From: Aurantiochytrium sp. KH105
Taxonomy: Eukaryota; Sar; Bigyra; Thraustochytrida; Thraustochytriidae
Assembly: GCA_003116975.1 (NCBI GenBank)
Contig: BGKB01000018.1
Location: 496,001 to 560,000, forward strand
Direction of reading: 5' to 3'
Length of the DNA: 64,000 nt
The notes below the pieces were generated by a model. The model was given only the letters and a program-made list of their open reading frames with translations. It was not told the DNA's origin and did no database searches. Positions 49,301 through 61,300 of the stretch are shown piece by piece. How positions within the stretch are numbered: position 1 is the first letter of the stretch; every line of letters starts with the position of its first letter. The position numbers and the translations under genes were made by a program.

Positions 49301-52300
49301 AGATTGCGTCGAACGTAATGTCCAGAACGATGGTACCGTCAAGGCTGCCGGTTTTTGACACTGCAGTACCTCCGTGCACGCTCACGCCACCGGAAGCGCT
49401 GTTGATAGCAGCCGCAATGGCCGTACCATCATCATTTACGATATCAATCGTGACGTCAACATCCGCAGCATTGTCGTCGAGAAGATGGTCCGAGGCAGAG
49501 TTGGCGGGAATTCGCAGAACAAAAGTTCCCGACATGGAAGAGGCTGATGAGTCTGAGTTGATGGTAATCTGCTGCACCTCGGCTGTCCTGCCGAGAGTTG
49601 AAGCAGCCGTGACGCTGACCGTTTGTGTTAGCCGAGGCTCCGAGACGGCGATTTCTTGAACCTCATAGCTCGAATCGATCGCCGCGTTGCCAGAGACGGT
49701 GATCTGCTGCTCTCGACGCGGCTCAGTGAGCACAAGTTCCTGCTCTTCGTTCTCATCGTCACCAGTGATAATGAGACGCTGCACAACATCCACATGATCA
49801 CCTGTAGTGTAGATGGTCTGGAGCTCGTTGATGTCATCGGCAACAATGGCCACAACCTGCTCTTCGTTCACGTCGGGCGTTGATGTAGTGATGGTTTGAA
49901 TTTCCGCAACAACGCTATCTGCATCTGTAGTAATCGTTTGGACTTCATCGACGCCAGTCACACTGCTTGTCACTGTCTGCCTTTCGTTGGTGACTTGAAC
50001 CGTTGCACGAACTTCCTGAACTTCGTTGACAACTGTCGCCCGGGTTGCGACCACTTGTGTTTCGTGCAGAATAGGAACCGTGGCGCTGCCTAGGCTCTCC
50101 GTGCTGATGGAGAGTGTCTCGGTTGCCCCAGCAAATGCAGTGCAACCAGATTGATCCTCAGAGATGACGAGACTATAGGGAGGATCCACTGGATTGTGGA
50201 AACGCACTTGCCAGGTGTATCCATTGGAGGAGGACGTCTGATCCACACGCGTGACGCTGACATCTGTAATCGAGGCAAGTTCTGTTTCGAGAGCGGTCTC
50301 GAACTCACTTGCTGTTGCGCTCCAGGAGATGCAATTTGTCATCGTGTCAGGCCCAAACTCAAGACGGAAGGCACCGTCAGTGAGGGTTCCATCAGCAGCC
50401 ACGGTGACACTTTGAAGAGAGTCAAAGGAGGTGCTAGGATCCCATTCCACTTCGAGGGACTCGAGTGACTCTCCGCCGTCACTGAATGGCAACGTCCAAG
50501 TAAGCTCAACCGAGCTCTCCGAGATCACCGTGGCAGAAACGTCGGTAGGCTTGGGTGGAACCTGATCCGCAGGAATGGCTGTCGATGGGGTAGTTACGAG
50601 CGGAGGGCCATAGCCGAGCGCGTTCATTGCGGTGACTCTCGCAGAGTAGGTTTGTCCTTCGACCAAGGGAGTGTCAACGGCCCCGGTAAGGATATTACGG
50701 TCACCAACGACATATGAAAAAGTGTTGCCGTCCACCATTGCATACTGCGCCGCTGGAGGCTGGCCAAAGTCAGTATCCCACTCCACAAGGTAGGCTGTGA
50801 TGGGGCTGCCACCGTCGCCGCCATAGACTGCGAGATCAGGATTTGGCGCAGTCCACTCGACAAGGAGCTGGCCCCCACTCACGACAGTCAATGTGGCAGT
50901 CTCTGGGACGCTGGGCAGCCTGAGCTTGGGAGTGGCGGATTGAGGGGCGCTGCTTGTGTACGCACTAGCTCCGCGCCGATTAACCGCACTCACACGTACG
51001 TAGTACGCGTGATTCGTGGTGAGGTCAATGTTGTAAAAGTACGGGCCAACGGTGTCGTCAGCCACCGTGTACGAGACAAAGTAGTTGCTCGTTTGGATGT
51101 TCCCAAAGTTTACATCGTAGTCCCACTCGATGCGGTACGACTCGATCGGAAGACCACCATCGTCCCCAGGAGGGCTCCAGACTATCTTGATTTGCGAGTC
51201 ACTCATGGTCACGACCGACACACCAAGAGGGGCATCCGGGACCCCGGAAGGTTCCTCCGAGGCCGAGCGCGCGCTAGCAGGTCCTCGTCCGATTGCGTTG
51301 ACTGCAGTCACCTGGGCCACATACGACTCGCCCTTTGTGAGACCTGTGATCTCATAGCTGTCGGAGCCTGCCATCGAAACAGGGTAGTTGTAGCTTCCGT
51401 ACGAGGTTGGCAAAATGCCGAGCACTGTGCTAGAAACCATTGCACGAGCACTGGGACCGGTCAGTTGACTGTAGTCAACGCTGAGAAGCGGTACAGGGCC
51501 GCTCGTGCCTACAAATGTCACGTGCCAATCGAAGCCATATCCATTGACAGATCGTGTGACGTCGACCACGGAGACGGTTGTGAGGCGCTCAAGCGCGGTC
51601 TTCACCGTGAGTGCTGAAGCATCGTGCGCCAAAGGTGGCGTCCGGTCTTCCACACTCCCCCCATTCTCCATGAAGCCGAGTGTGAATGTGCCACTGAGCG
51701 GCTGCAGGCCCTCGCGTTCGGTGATCGTGTACAACACAACATTTGGACCAACCCAACCAGATGCCGCCACCGGTTCAAGGGCAGGCTGGTCACCAATATG
51801 GCCTGCGGCAAATGTGATGGTCCAGTCGTAGCCGTAGCCCCACGTGAACACCTTGATCGGGTTCGTTGGCACCGGAGTGACGAAAGAGTCCTGAGTAGCA
51901 GAGTCACCGGCCTCCGCGAGCGGAAGCACCGTGTTACTAAGAGCAACACATGAACCACCTTGACAAACGGAGAACTCTTGGTCGGCGACCCAGATGCGGT
52001 CTCCGGCGGAAAGGGAGGAGAAGCAATCTGCGACTGTGCACGTGAGAATCGTGAGAGCACCAGAATCGATTGTCACCGTGCCCGGCAGCGCCACCTTTGA
52101 AGGTGTCCGAACCACCTCGACCGTTCCAATGGTTCCCATACGCTCTAGCGTTGCCTTGACTTGGCTCGCGCTTGCGTCCCAAGCAATGAGCTCAGAGACC
52201 TCACCGCGAAAGGATACCCTAAAGTTGCCTTGAATCGTGCCGTCCGCAAAGCTTGTAATACGCTGAACCTCTGTGATTCCAGCCAATGCAGATGTTGTGA

Positions 52301-55300
52301 TGGTCTGCTCTGCAGGCACGCCGTCTGCGGTGAACCACTCCAAAAGCATCGATGTCACGGGAAGTCCGGTAGAGCCCTGCTCTGGTACGTCAAAACCAAG
52401 CGTGAGGCCTGTTGCGGAAGCCACCGTCAGCGTCGGTGCTGCTGGCGTAGCTGGGCGCGCGACGGGTGTGACGCTTGCCACGGGGGACACGGCGCCAAAT
52501 CCAATCGCGTTGAAAGCAGAGGTACGCACGTAATACGTGGACCCAGTGGTGAGACCATCGATCCAGAGCTCGAGGGGATTGGTACCTTGAATCATCTCAG
52601 AAACACGCACTTCGCGAACGAGTCCGCTCAAGCCTGAAGCATCAGCCTGCAAAAGACCAATATTTCCAGCACCTTGAACAATCTCGTCGGCCAAATGCGT
52701 GAATTCGACGGTCCAGACAACGCCTTCGGTTGGGTCTGTACCAATCAGGGTCCGCTCAATATTGACCGTGTGAATCGAAATGAGTGCTTCGAGCTCAGCT
52801 TTCACAGTGCTCGCATCGGCATCGTAAAGAATCGCACCAGTCGTGTGGCCTTCAAAAGTAAGTGTGAAGCTACCCGAAAGAGGCGAAAGCGCATATGTGC
52901 GCACCGACTGCTTTTCAAGCGTATACTCACCAGGGTAGAGATCGGCTGAGCCAGAGACGAGCTCTTCCACGGTAACTCTGGCATCGTATCCGGTCAGCTT
53001 GGTATAGTCGGCCTCGAGAGTTCCGAGATTGCCACGAACTCCAGTAAAGGTAATACGCCATTCGTAACCATTTCCGAGAGCCACGCGCGCCACCTGAATC
53101 GGGTTCGAGCCTTCAGAGTAAGCACCGGTGATGATTTGAATCTCCTCAGCAAGAGCTGCAGCACTAATGTCGTAGTCGAGATCGCTCGTCTCGCGGCCAC
53201 CCCAAGTCAATGTGAAGGTACCGGCGATATCGTCTGCTTGGGCAGACGTGTAAACGCGCTGAACCTCGTCCACCACGGAAACTCGCGTGCTCTGCCTGTA
53301 CGGAGACGAAAAGGACGCAAGTGTGTCCCACTCAATTTCGATTGACGTCACCTCCGCACCACCGTCATGCAGCGGAGCCTCGTATTCGACCATCGCCGAT
53401 GTCGACGTGATGAAACGGCCCGCAACGAGGCTGCTTGGAGCAAGCGGCGTGGTACCAACCGCCGCAGTCTTTGCGGTCGTGATCGCACTCAGACCGAAGC
53501 CACTCGTCATACTCTTTGCCGTGACGCGCACCTCGTAGGTCGTGTCCTCGGCCAAAGCAAGGTAGCTTGGCCCATAGCGAGGGAGCACATAGCTGTCCCG
53601 CGGAGCATCAATCAGGACCTCTGGCGTGCCCCCAGAGGGATCCGTGCAGGACTGACCTGAGCCAATCCCATCCAAGACGAGAAGCGGAATCGTCGCTGTA
53701 GAGTACTCGTCACCCCAGAATGAAATCGTGTAGACATATCCAAACAGTGAGTCTGCAGTCCCATCTCCTGAGCGTGTGACAGTAACCTGATCAAGACCCA
53801 TGAGCAGCTCCAACTCAGTCTCTATAGCACTCGTGGAAGCGCCCCAGCTAATGCAGTTGCTTGGTGCGCCCGCGTAACTAAGCTTGAATCCAGGCGTTCC
53901 AGGATCGGCATCGGCTCGCGTGCGGATTGTTTGCACCTCGCTCCGTGCGCCAAGAACAAGTGTTCGAGGTGCATGTCCAACAGCGGACAGGACCCTGAGT
54001 GAAACTCCAGTGCCGGTCCAATCGGTCTCCGGAACGGCACGGAAGGACTCGAGAATGTGAAGATCATTCTCGACAACGACAACCTTGAACAGAATTGTCC
54101 ATTCGTAGCCATGAGCGCTGACCTGAACTTCCGAAGTCCCGGAAACGTCGGACTGGGTCCATGCTGCAGCAAGTGGCAGTGCGGATGCCGTGCATGCCGT
54201 GCTGCTATGCCGTTGAACATACACCGAGTCAATCCAAAAGTAGTCACCCGCCGCAATTTCATCACAAAGATCCCGAGTCGTAATCACAGTTTGGTCGCCG
54301 TTGGCGACGGACACTTGAGCGTTCACACTTCGGCGCGATACCGCGCGAGAGACACGAACGCGCCCAATACTGTTCAAGAGCTCCAGCTCGTCCTCCATGT
54401 CAGCGGGCAAGACGTTGTAAGCGAGTGCTGAGGTTGATTCTGACCCAATTTCGAGCTTAAAGCTGCCAGCAATGTTGTCCTGGTCGGCAGACGACACGAT
54501 TACGGCGCGGCGATACACTTGAGCGGTCGAATCAAGACCTTCTAGGTGTTCAGAATGCGCAACGAGGATATCTTGAGCACCTGCAGAAGCCGGGAAGGTG
54601 ATGTGCCATTGGACAAAGGTGTCTTGACCGGAAGTCTCATCCACCTTGACGACCTTGACCGGCTCGAGACCTGTCACAGCAAGAACTGCGTCCGAAACCT
54701 CGGAGGCGTCAGCAGAAGCTGAGACCGTTGCCAAGTTCCCATCCCGAACAAGGACAATGGATCCCGCCACGGGATCAACATTGGCCTCGAGGACGAGAAC
54801 TTGGACGTCGCTCGAGCCTTCAACACAACTTCCGACGTACGAGCCGTCGGTCCACTGTTCGCAAGCCTGCGCAACTACTTCTGTTGAGATATAGTCGGTA
54901 GGCAAGACACCATCAGTCGGCGTCGAAATAGACACCGTGATCGTGCCTCCATAGGAGGTCAGGCCCGCAGCGTTCACAGTGACCTCGTCGATGTCGCCGA
55001 GGTCGTTCGCAAATGAAATTGTCCAAGAGTATCCATACGTGACGGTCGAGCGGGTAACGACAACGCCGCGCAGCGTCGTGAGCTCGGCAAAAGCAGCCTC
55101 CATCTCTGCTTCAGAGGCATCGTGCGCAAGAACGCGCGTGGTCTCGCTTCCGAGCGTCATCGTAAAGGTTCCATAGACATTGTCTACGTCGCTTGAGATC
55201 GTCACAGTCTGCGTCTCCGACGTCACGCTCGCTTGCGGAAAGGCCTCGACAATGTAGCGGTCGACAAAGGTTTCCCCAAGGACGCCAGCTGGAGCATCCC

Positions 55301-58300
55301 AAGACACCAAGAGCTGAGACGCCGAGTACGGCTGTGCAGAGAGGGCCTCGGGCGAAGCGAGTTGCGGCTCAGCAAGCAGACTCAGCGGCACGACACCCGG
55401 AGCACCCGAAAGAGGAGCCACCGAACAATCCACCGCGGTGGGGGCCGTGGTGGGGCAAAGCATCGAAGTGGAACGGAAAGGGACTTGCGCCACTGTCGTG
55501 TAGGGCCCAAGACCAGCCTCGTTCTGCACCGCCACGCGGACATGAACAGAAGAGCCCACGTCATACTCTTGGCCCGCGCCAATCGCGGCGCGACCCGTAA
55601 GGACCACACCTGCTGACACTTCCTCGGAAGAGACGCTTCCACCCGTGACCCCGGAGTCGTCAATCTCCAGGTCAGGGAGGTCACCCATATTGCTCAAAAA
55701 GGTGATGAGCCACTCGCGAGATCCCGTCACGCTCGTCTGAGCGGTCACATCGACGCGCCCAACTGAGGACAGCCGTTCCAGCTTAAACTTCATATCCTTG
55801 GCAGACTCATCGAATGAACTTGTGAACGGGCTCCCAGAAGTCTGAAAGTCAACCGTAAAGGTACCCGCGGTTGCCGTGGAAGTAATCTTTTGGACCTCGC
55901 CGACTGTAGAGACATCCACGAGAGTGGAGGCCAGCACGGTAAAGTCCGGACTGACGCCGTTCTGCGAGGTGGTGATTGTCAGCGCCGCGCCAGCTCCTGC
56001 AGTAAGCGAGGAATGCACAGCAAGGCACCCCGATGCTTGAGCGCCGGCGTCCGCGCAAGAAGCCTTGCCAAGAAGCGATGTCATCGTGACGCTCCAAACA
56101 AAGCCGCCTTGGGCATCCGGTCCACGGCGACTCACGTCGACAGACCCGACTCCAGGAAGAGCCTCTAAAGCCGATTTCATATCGCTCGCTGAGCTCGACG
56201 CTGCAAGCGAAGAAGTTCGCTTACGCTTGTACGCTGTTACACTTGTGTCGGTGGCATCAGGATAGGCATCGACAAAGGCAAAGCCACTGCTAGTAAGCGT
56301 GGAGGCGTCAATCTCACTTTCGTGAGCACCAACGCGAACAAACTCGCCCTCGGCAACCTCGCTCGTCAAATCATCGTCCGAAGACACGCTAAACGCGCCA
56401 GACGAGACTTGCACGTTCCCGAGAGCAGTGTCCATCACATAGGCTGTTGCGCCCGAAGCGCCGGCGTTGTGGATATCGACAAGCGTGATCGTGGTTGACG
56501 AAAAGGTGGCACCAGTTTCTGCAACGCGGTGAATCTCGTCACCAATTTTGATCAAGTCTCCGCGATTGATGGAAGACGTCCAATCGTTAGAGGTCGTCGC
56601 TTCCCGAGACTTGGCCGCGATGCTGACTGTGCCGGGCAACGCAGTGACGAAGTCTCCCAAAAAGTCAAACGAAAGCTCAAAGGTGCCTGCGAGAGTTCCA
56701 GATGTCGCCGTGGATTGAATCTCGAAAACATGAGGCACAAAGCCAGCGGCTCCTTCGATCTCGGTTCCGAGGGTCACCGAGACCGAGTCCGTGAGAGGGG
56801 CCTGGCAAGATCCAGATCCAACATCCAAAGCCTCCATCTCAGCAACGTTTCCATTGCAGAGATGAGATCCTACAAAGGTTATGAGGAAGCAAGTGTCGCA
56901 GACGTCCGTGTCCTGCTGCACGGTTACACCATCAATCGTCGCAAGGCTGTTAAGGGCCAATTCAATGACCGACGCAGAAGCATCAACACGAATGCAGTCA
57001 GTGTACGCGCCTTCAAAGCCAAGTTTAAACGACGCGGCAGGCTCGGTATCGGCGCCCGAGATATTGATTGCCTGCACTTCGTCAATGCGTGTTGCATACT
57101 CGATTTGAACACCTTCGACGCGCGCTCCGTTTGATCCAAACATGTTCACACCTGGAGGCAACGAGTATTCAACGAGAAGCGCGCCGTCCCCGTCCATGAA
57201 ATTGCGTCGCAGCGTGACGGCGCCAGGACGGTCCGGAATATCAAAGGTTCTGAGTGGGGAATTCGTCGCCACCTGAACCCTTCCATCACCTTCACTGTTG
57301 ACGCCGTACACGCGAAAGAAGTACTCTTTGCCGGGAATAAGATCGTATACAGGGACAGTGACGGGATAGCTGGTGCCAGCGCTAACCACTTCGTTCACTG
57401 TGCGAAGCTCATCGCTGTTGAAGGAGTCAATGACATCAATCTCGATAACGAAGTGCGAGATCTGTGCACCGCCACTGCTCAGAGGAAAGCCGAAGGTGAC
57501 CTCTGCCGAACTCTCTGTCGCGACCGCGACCGCAACATTAGTTGGCGGCAGCGGAATTCCAGTCGCTGGCGTAAGAGCTGCAGGGAGAGAAGCCGCAAAC
57601 TCGCCGGTGCCACGCTTTGCATTGTAGGCAGCAATTCGCACGTAGTAAAGTTGCCGCGAAAGTCCGGTCACATGGTAGCTGTAGGCCTTGCGACCCTCTA
57701 CGCCAGCACGGACGTCTTCCACAGCCAGTGTTCCAGTCGGAATACCTGCATCATCAACTGCAAGGCGTGCGCCAACTTTGCCCGGGTAAAGAATGTCCGC
57801 AAAGGTAATCTCCCAAGAGTATCCCGAGGTCGCTACCAGCAGGTTGCGCGTGACGTGGACGGTGTTCACTGTAATCAGTGACTCGAGCGCAGTCTTGACC
57901 TCATCGGAAGTGGCGTCAACAGGAATGGGATCCGCGCGTTGACCATCAAAGATGAGCTGAAAAGTCCCCGCGGCCGCATTTTCACAAGTGATGCGACGGA
58001 CCTCCAGAACCTGAGCCGACGAAGTACTCAGAACCACAGCCGAACCGAGCAAAGGCGAGTCGAAGAGCGGGCTCACGTCCCATTCGAGCTCATACTGCGT
58101 GACAGCTGCGCCACCATTCTCGAGCGGGTCCGTCCATTCCACGAGCAGTTCAGTATTCGAGATGGTGCTCACTGTAGGATGGCTTACTTCACGCGGCGCC
58201 AAGAGAATGGGCGAGACGGAGACAGGAACCGTTGCTTCGGGTGTTGAAAAGCCAAGCTGATTACCAGCGGCAACCTGACCGTAGTAAGGCACGCCGCTCA

Positions 58301-61300
58301 GAAGGCCGTCAAATTGCGCGCGGCCAAGCGCCTTGATCGTCACCGTTGCGTCGCTCGATGGAGCGGAAAGTGTGTCCTCAAAGATTGCAACAAGTTTTCG
58401 CGGAGAACTCGTACGAACACTTGTGAATGTGACTTCCCATTCGTACCCGTTGTCCACAGACTTGCGCGTGACGTCAACGGTGCCAACCAGTCCCAGATCC
58501 TCAATCGCAGACTTGACATCACCAGCACTTGCATCCGCATTAATGGCGGCTGTGCGCGCAAGACGATAGCAAGGCACGTACGCGTATGTATCACCCTCGT
58601 GCGAGGCTGCCATGCTTGCATCTTCGCTGTCCGCAAGAGGCGCGGTGTAGGTGCCCCAAGCATTGGTGAGATGAATCCGATACGTCGGGCCATTGACGAT
58701 ATCGCCAACACGAACAAAGTCGCCTTCAATAAGCGTTGGCGGAGCAAGGTTTCCATTCGCAATGCCCACGCCGAAAAGCCCAGACAAATCTGTTTCGCCA
58801 GGTGCCACAGAGCACCCTCCCAAAGCCGTGTCGAGCTGGAAAACAGGAGTTCCCACGGACACCGTCTCGCCTTCAAAGGTTGCCGATATGCTCGCATCCG
58901 CAACACTTGCAAGAGGAAGATTGTTTGCATCTAGCGTGTCCGACAGGTGCACGCGGTAGGTGTATCCCAAGATGCGAATGTAGTCTCCCCGAGCAACGCA
59001 GTCAGTCAAATCAGTCGCGCCAGAGACCTTGACGAGCGACGAGGCACCGTTCGCTACGATCACAAGCAAATCACCACACAACCTTTGCGTGTAAGCACCA
59101 AAGTCATCAAAGCCTCCATAAGCGAGGTAGAAGGTACCACTGATCCCCGCAGCATATGCGCTGGTGCGAATGCGCTGCACAGTATAGTCAATTGGCAACG
59201 TCTGCGAAACCTTGTCTGAAGAGCTGAAGCCGGCACTGCGGTCAATTTCGACGCGGAACGAGTTCACGGTCTCACCGCCATGCTCTTCCGGCTCCTCAAA
59301 GGACACCAGCACGGAGTCATCGTCAACAATTCGCATTTCGACTGAGGTCGAGGCGATCGGTACGCTCTTTGGAGAAAGAGACGTCGGCGATGATGCCACC
59401 AGTGGTCCACGGCCTCGGTCTGTCTGCGCAGCAACTTGTACAAAGTACACCTCGCCAACACTGAGACCTTCCATCGTGTAGGTGGATGTCGGGGCCGTGA
59501 CGAGTGCGGAGCGGTAGTTGAGTGGATCCACTCCCGTGACATGAGTGCTGTCGATCGTCAACGATGCTCCGGTCGACAATAGCTCGGTGTTGTACGCGAG
59601 CGAAGGTTGTGCGCCTCGTTGCGACAAGAAGGAAATCGTCCACGTGTAGTCGCTGCCGCTCGAAGACCTTTGCACACTAATGTCACCGACAGACGAAAGT
59701 GACTCCAGAGCCTCTTCCATTCGTGCTGCTGACGCATCGTATGCGATATCCGTCGTCGTTGGCTTGCCAAGAACAGTGTAGATTCCTGAGTCCCCAGAAA
59801 AGCTTGCAGCCAACGGGATTCGTGAAGCCCCGAAGACCGATGTGGGATCTGTATCAATGGTGAATTCAACGCCATCGACGAGGATCGTGTCGCCGCGAGC
59901 AAGAGCAACAGTGGGATCGAAGCCATTCAAAGGCTCCAGAAAGCTGTCGCCCTGCGTGACGGTCACCGTGCCAAGATCAACGTCGAAGCTGCTGCCAAAG
60001 GATAGGGTGAAGGACCCAGAGGTAGCCCCTGTTACGGCCACGGTCTGTTCATTCTGCACACCAAAGTGAGGCGTCGAAGCAGAGCGCTGGTACCACTCGA
60101 TAAAGTACCTATCCACAGTCAATCCAGAGGGGAGAACTGGAGCCGACCAGCTCGCCTGAAGAGAATTTCCTGTGCCAGTGTTCGTCAACGAGACGGACTG
60201 AACCGGCCCAGGAAGTCCCCGAGGCGTTTCGCTCGCAGGTTGCGTCGTGGCCGCGGCACCGAATCCCTTCTCAGCATTGTACGCTGACACACGAACATAG
60301 TAGGCCGTGCCCGTCGTCAGGCCGCTAATCACGTACTTGACAGTTTCCGCCGCAGCAACGACGGCGCTGCCATAGTCAGAACTGCTGAAAGCATTGGTGC
60401 TGTCCCACTCAACCTTGAACTGGCTCACAGCCCGTCCACCGTCAAACTGTGGCAGAGCAAAATGAACTTCGAGTTCAGTGCTGGAGCGAAGCTTGAGAAT
60501 GGGGCTTTCGCACGCAGTAGATGAATCGAACGGGTTGCACGGCGCATCCGGCGTCTGGAATGGCGGCGCAAGTACGCTCGGTGTTGTTGCAATCGTCTCG
60601 CCATAGCCAATTCGGTTCTTTGCGGCGACGCGCGTGTAGTACGAGCGTCCAGGCGTCAGACCTGTAATTCTGTAGGAATTGACACCAGCTGCGACAAACG
60701 GGCAGTTGCCATCAGACGTGCTGGCACATCTGCTAAAGTCGAAGGAGGTGACGGATTCCGTAGTACAGTCTGTGCCAGCGCTTGCGCCGCACTGAATCGG
60801 ATCACAGCGTGCGCTGATGGCCGGATATACTGCGTTGAGCGAAGGAGCATCACCGCTCGGGTCTGAAATCGAAATTGTGTATGTGCGGTCTGTTGCGCTC
60901 GTGGAAAGTGATGTGCTGACAGTTGTGAATTCTGCGTGCGCTTGCACGAAAGCATCCATCTCGGCTGCCGTCGCATCGTATGGAATGCATGCCGTGGACA
61001 CACCGCTCGGGGTTTGCAAGACATATGAACCCCGGTTTCCGTCCGTGCCAGGAGCCACCGTTACAGAGGCGCTCGGTCCACTCAATCCCGAATCATCGGA
61101 GATTGTCAAGAGAGGAACGTTGCCAAGGTCAGGAAAGCTGATCGTGTAGATCCGTTCGTGGGAGCCCCCTGACCCGTCGGCAGCACTCACTGTGATATCC
61201 GTATTCGAGAACAGCGTACGGAGTTGCGACTCAAGATCGCTTCCATCAGCACTGACACTAATGGGAGTCTGAGCACCTGAAATCGTGCACAGTCCACAAT

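Larger units (their letters stand above)
42974..50420 (-). repeat. About 2,480-residue block of beta-modules inside one FN3 domain
   Basis: The first half of an FN3 domain ends with SLEVEWDPSTSF near 50420, and the matching second half, DAYTVTGLDTGLPYAFRV, appears only near 42970. Everything between consists of about 20 beta-modules plus the 13-residue array, with no FN3-type start or finish that I can find. Reading it as one insertion depends on the halves belonging together; loss of intervening FN3 halves is the alternative. Confidence 0.6.

Noticed and set aside
56210-60000. RGD tripeptides as integrin-binding sites in the giant protein
   Set aside because: They sit at the fixed GD position of the insertion subdomain, where other copies have EGD, AGD or RGE, so they look structural.
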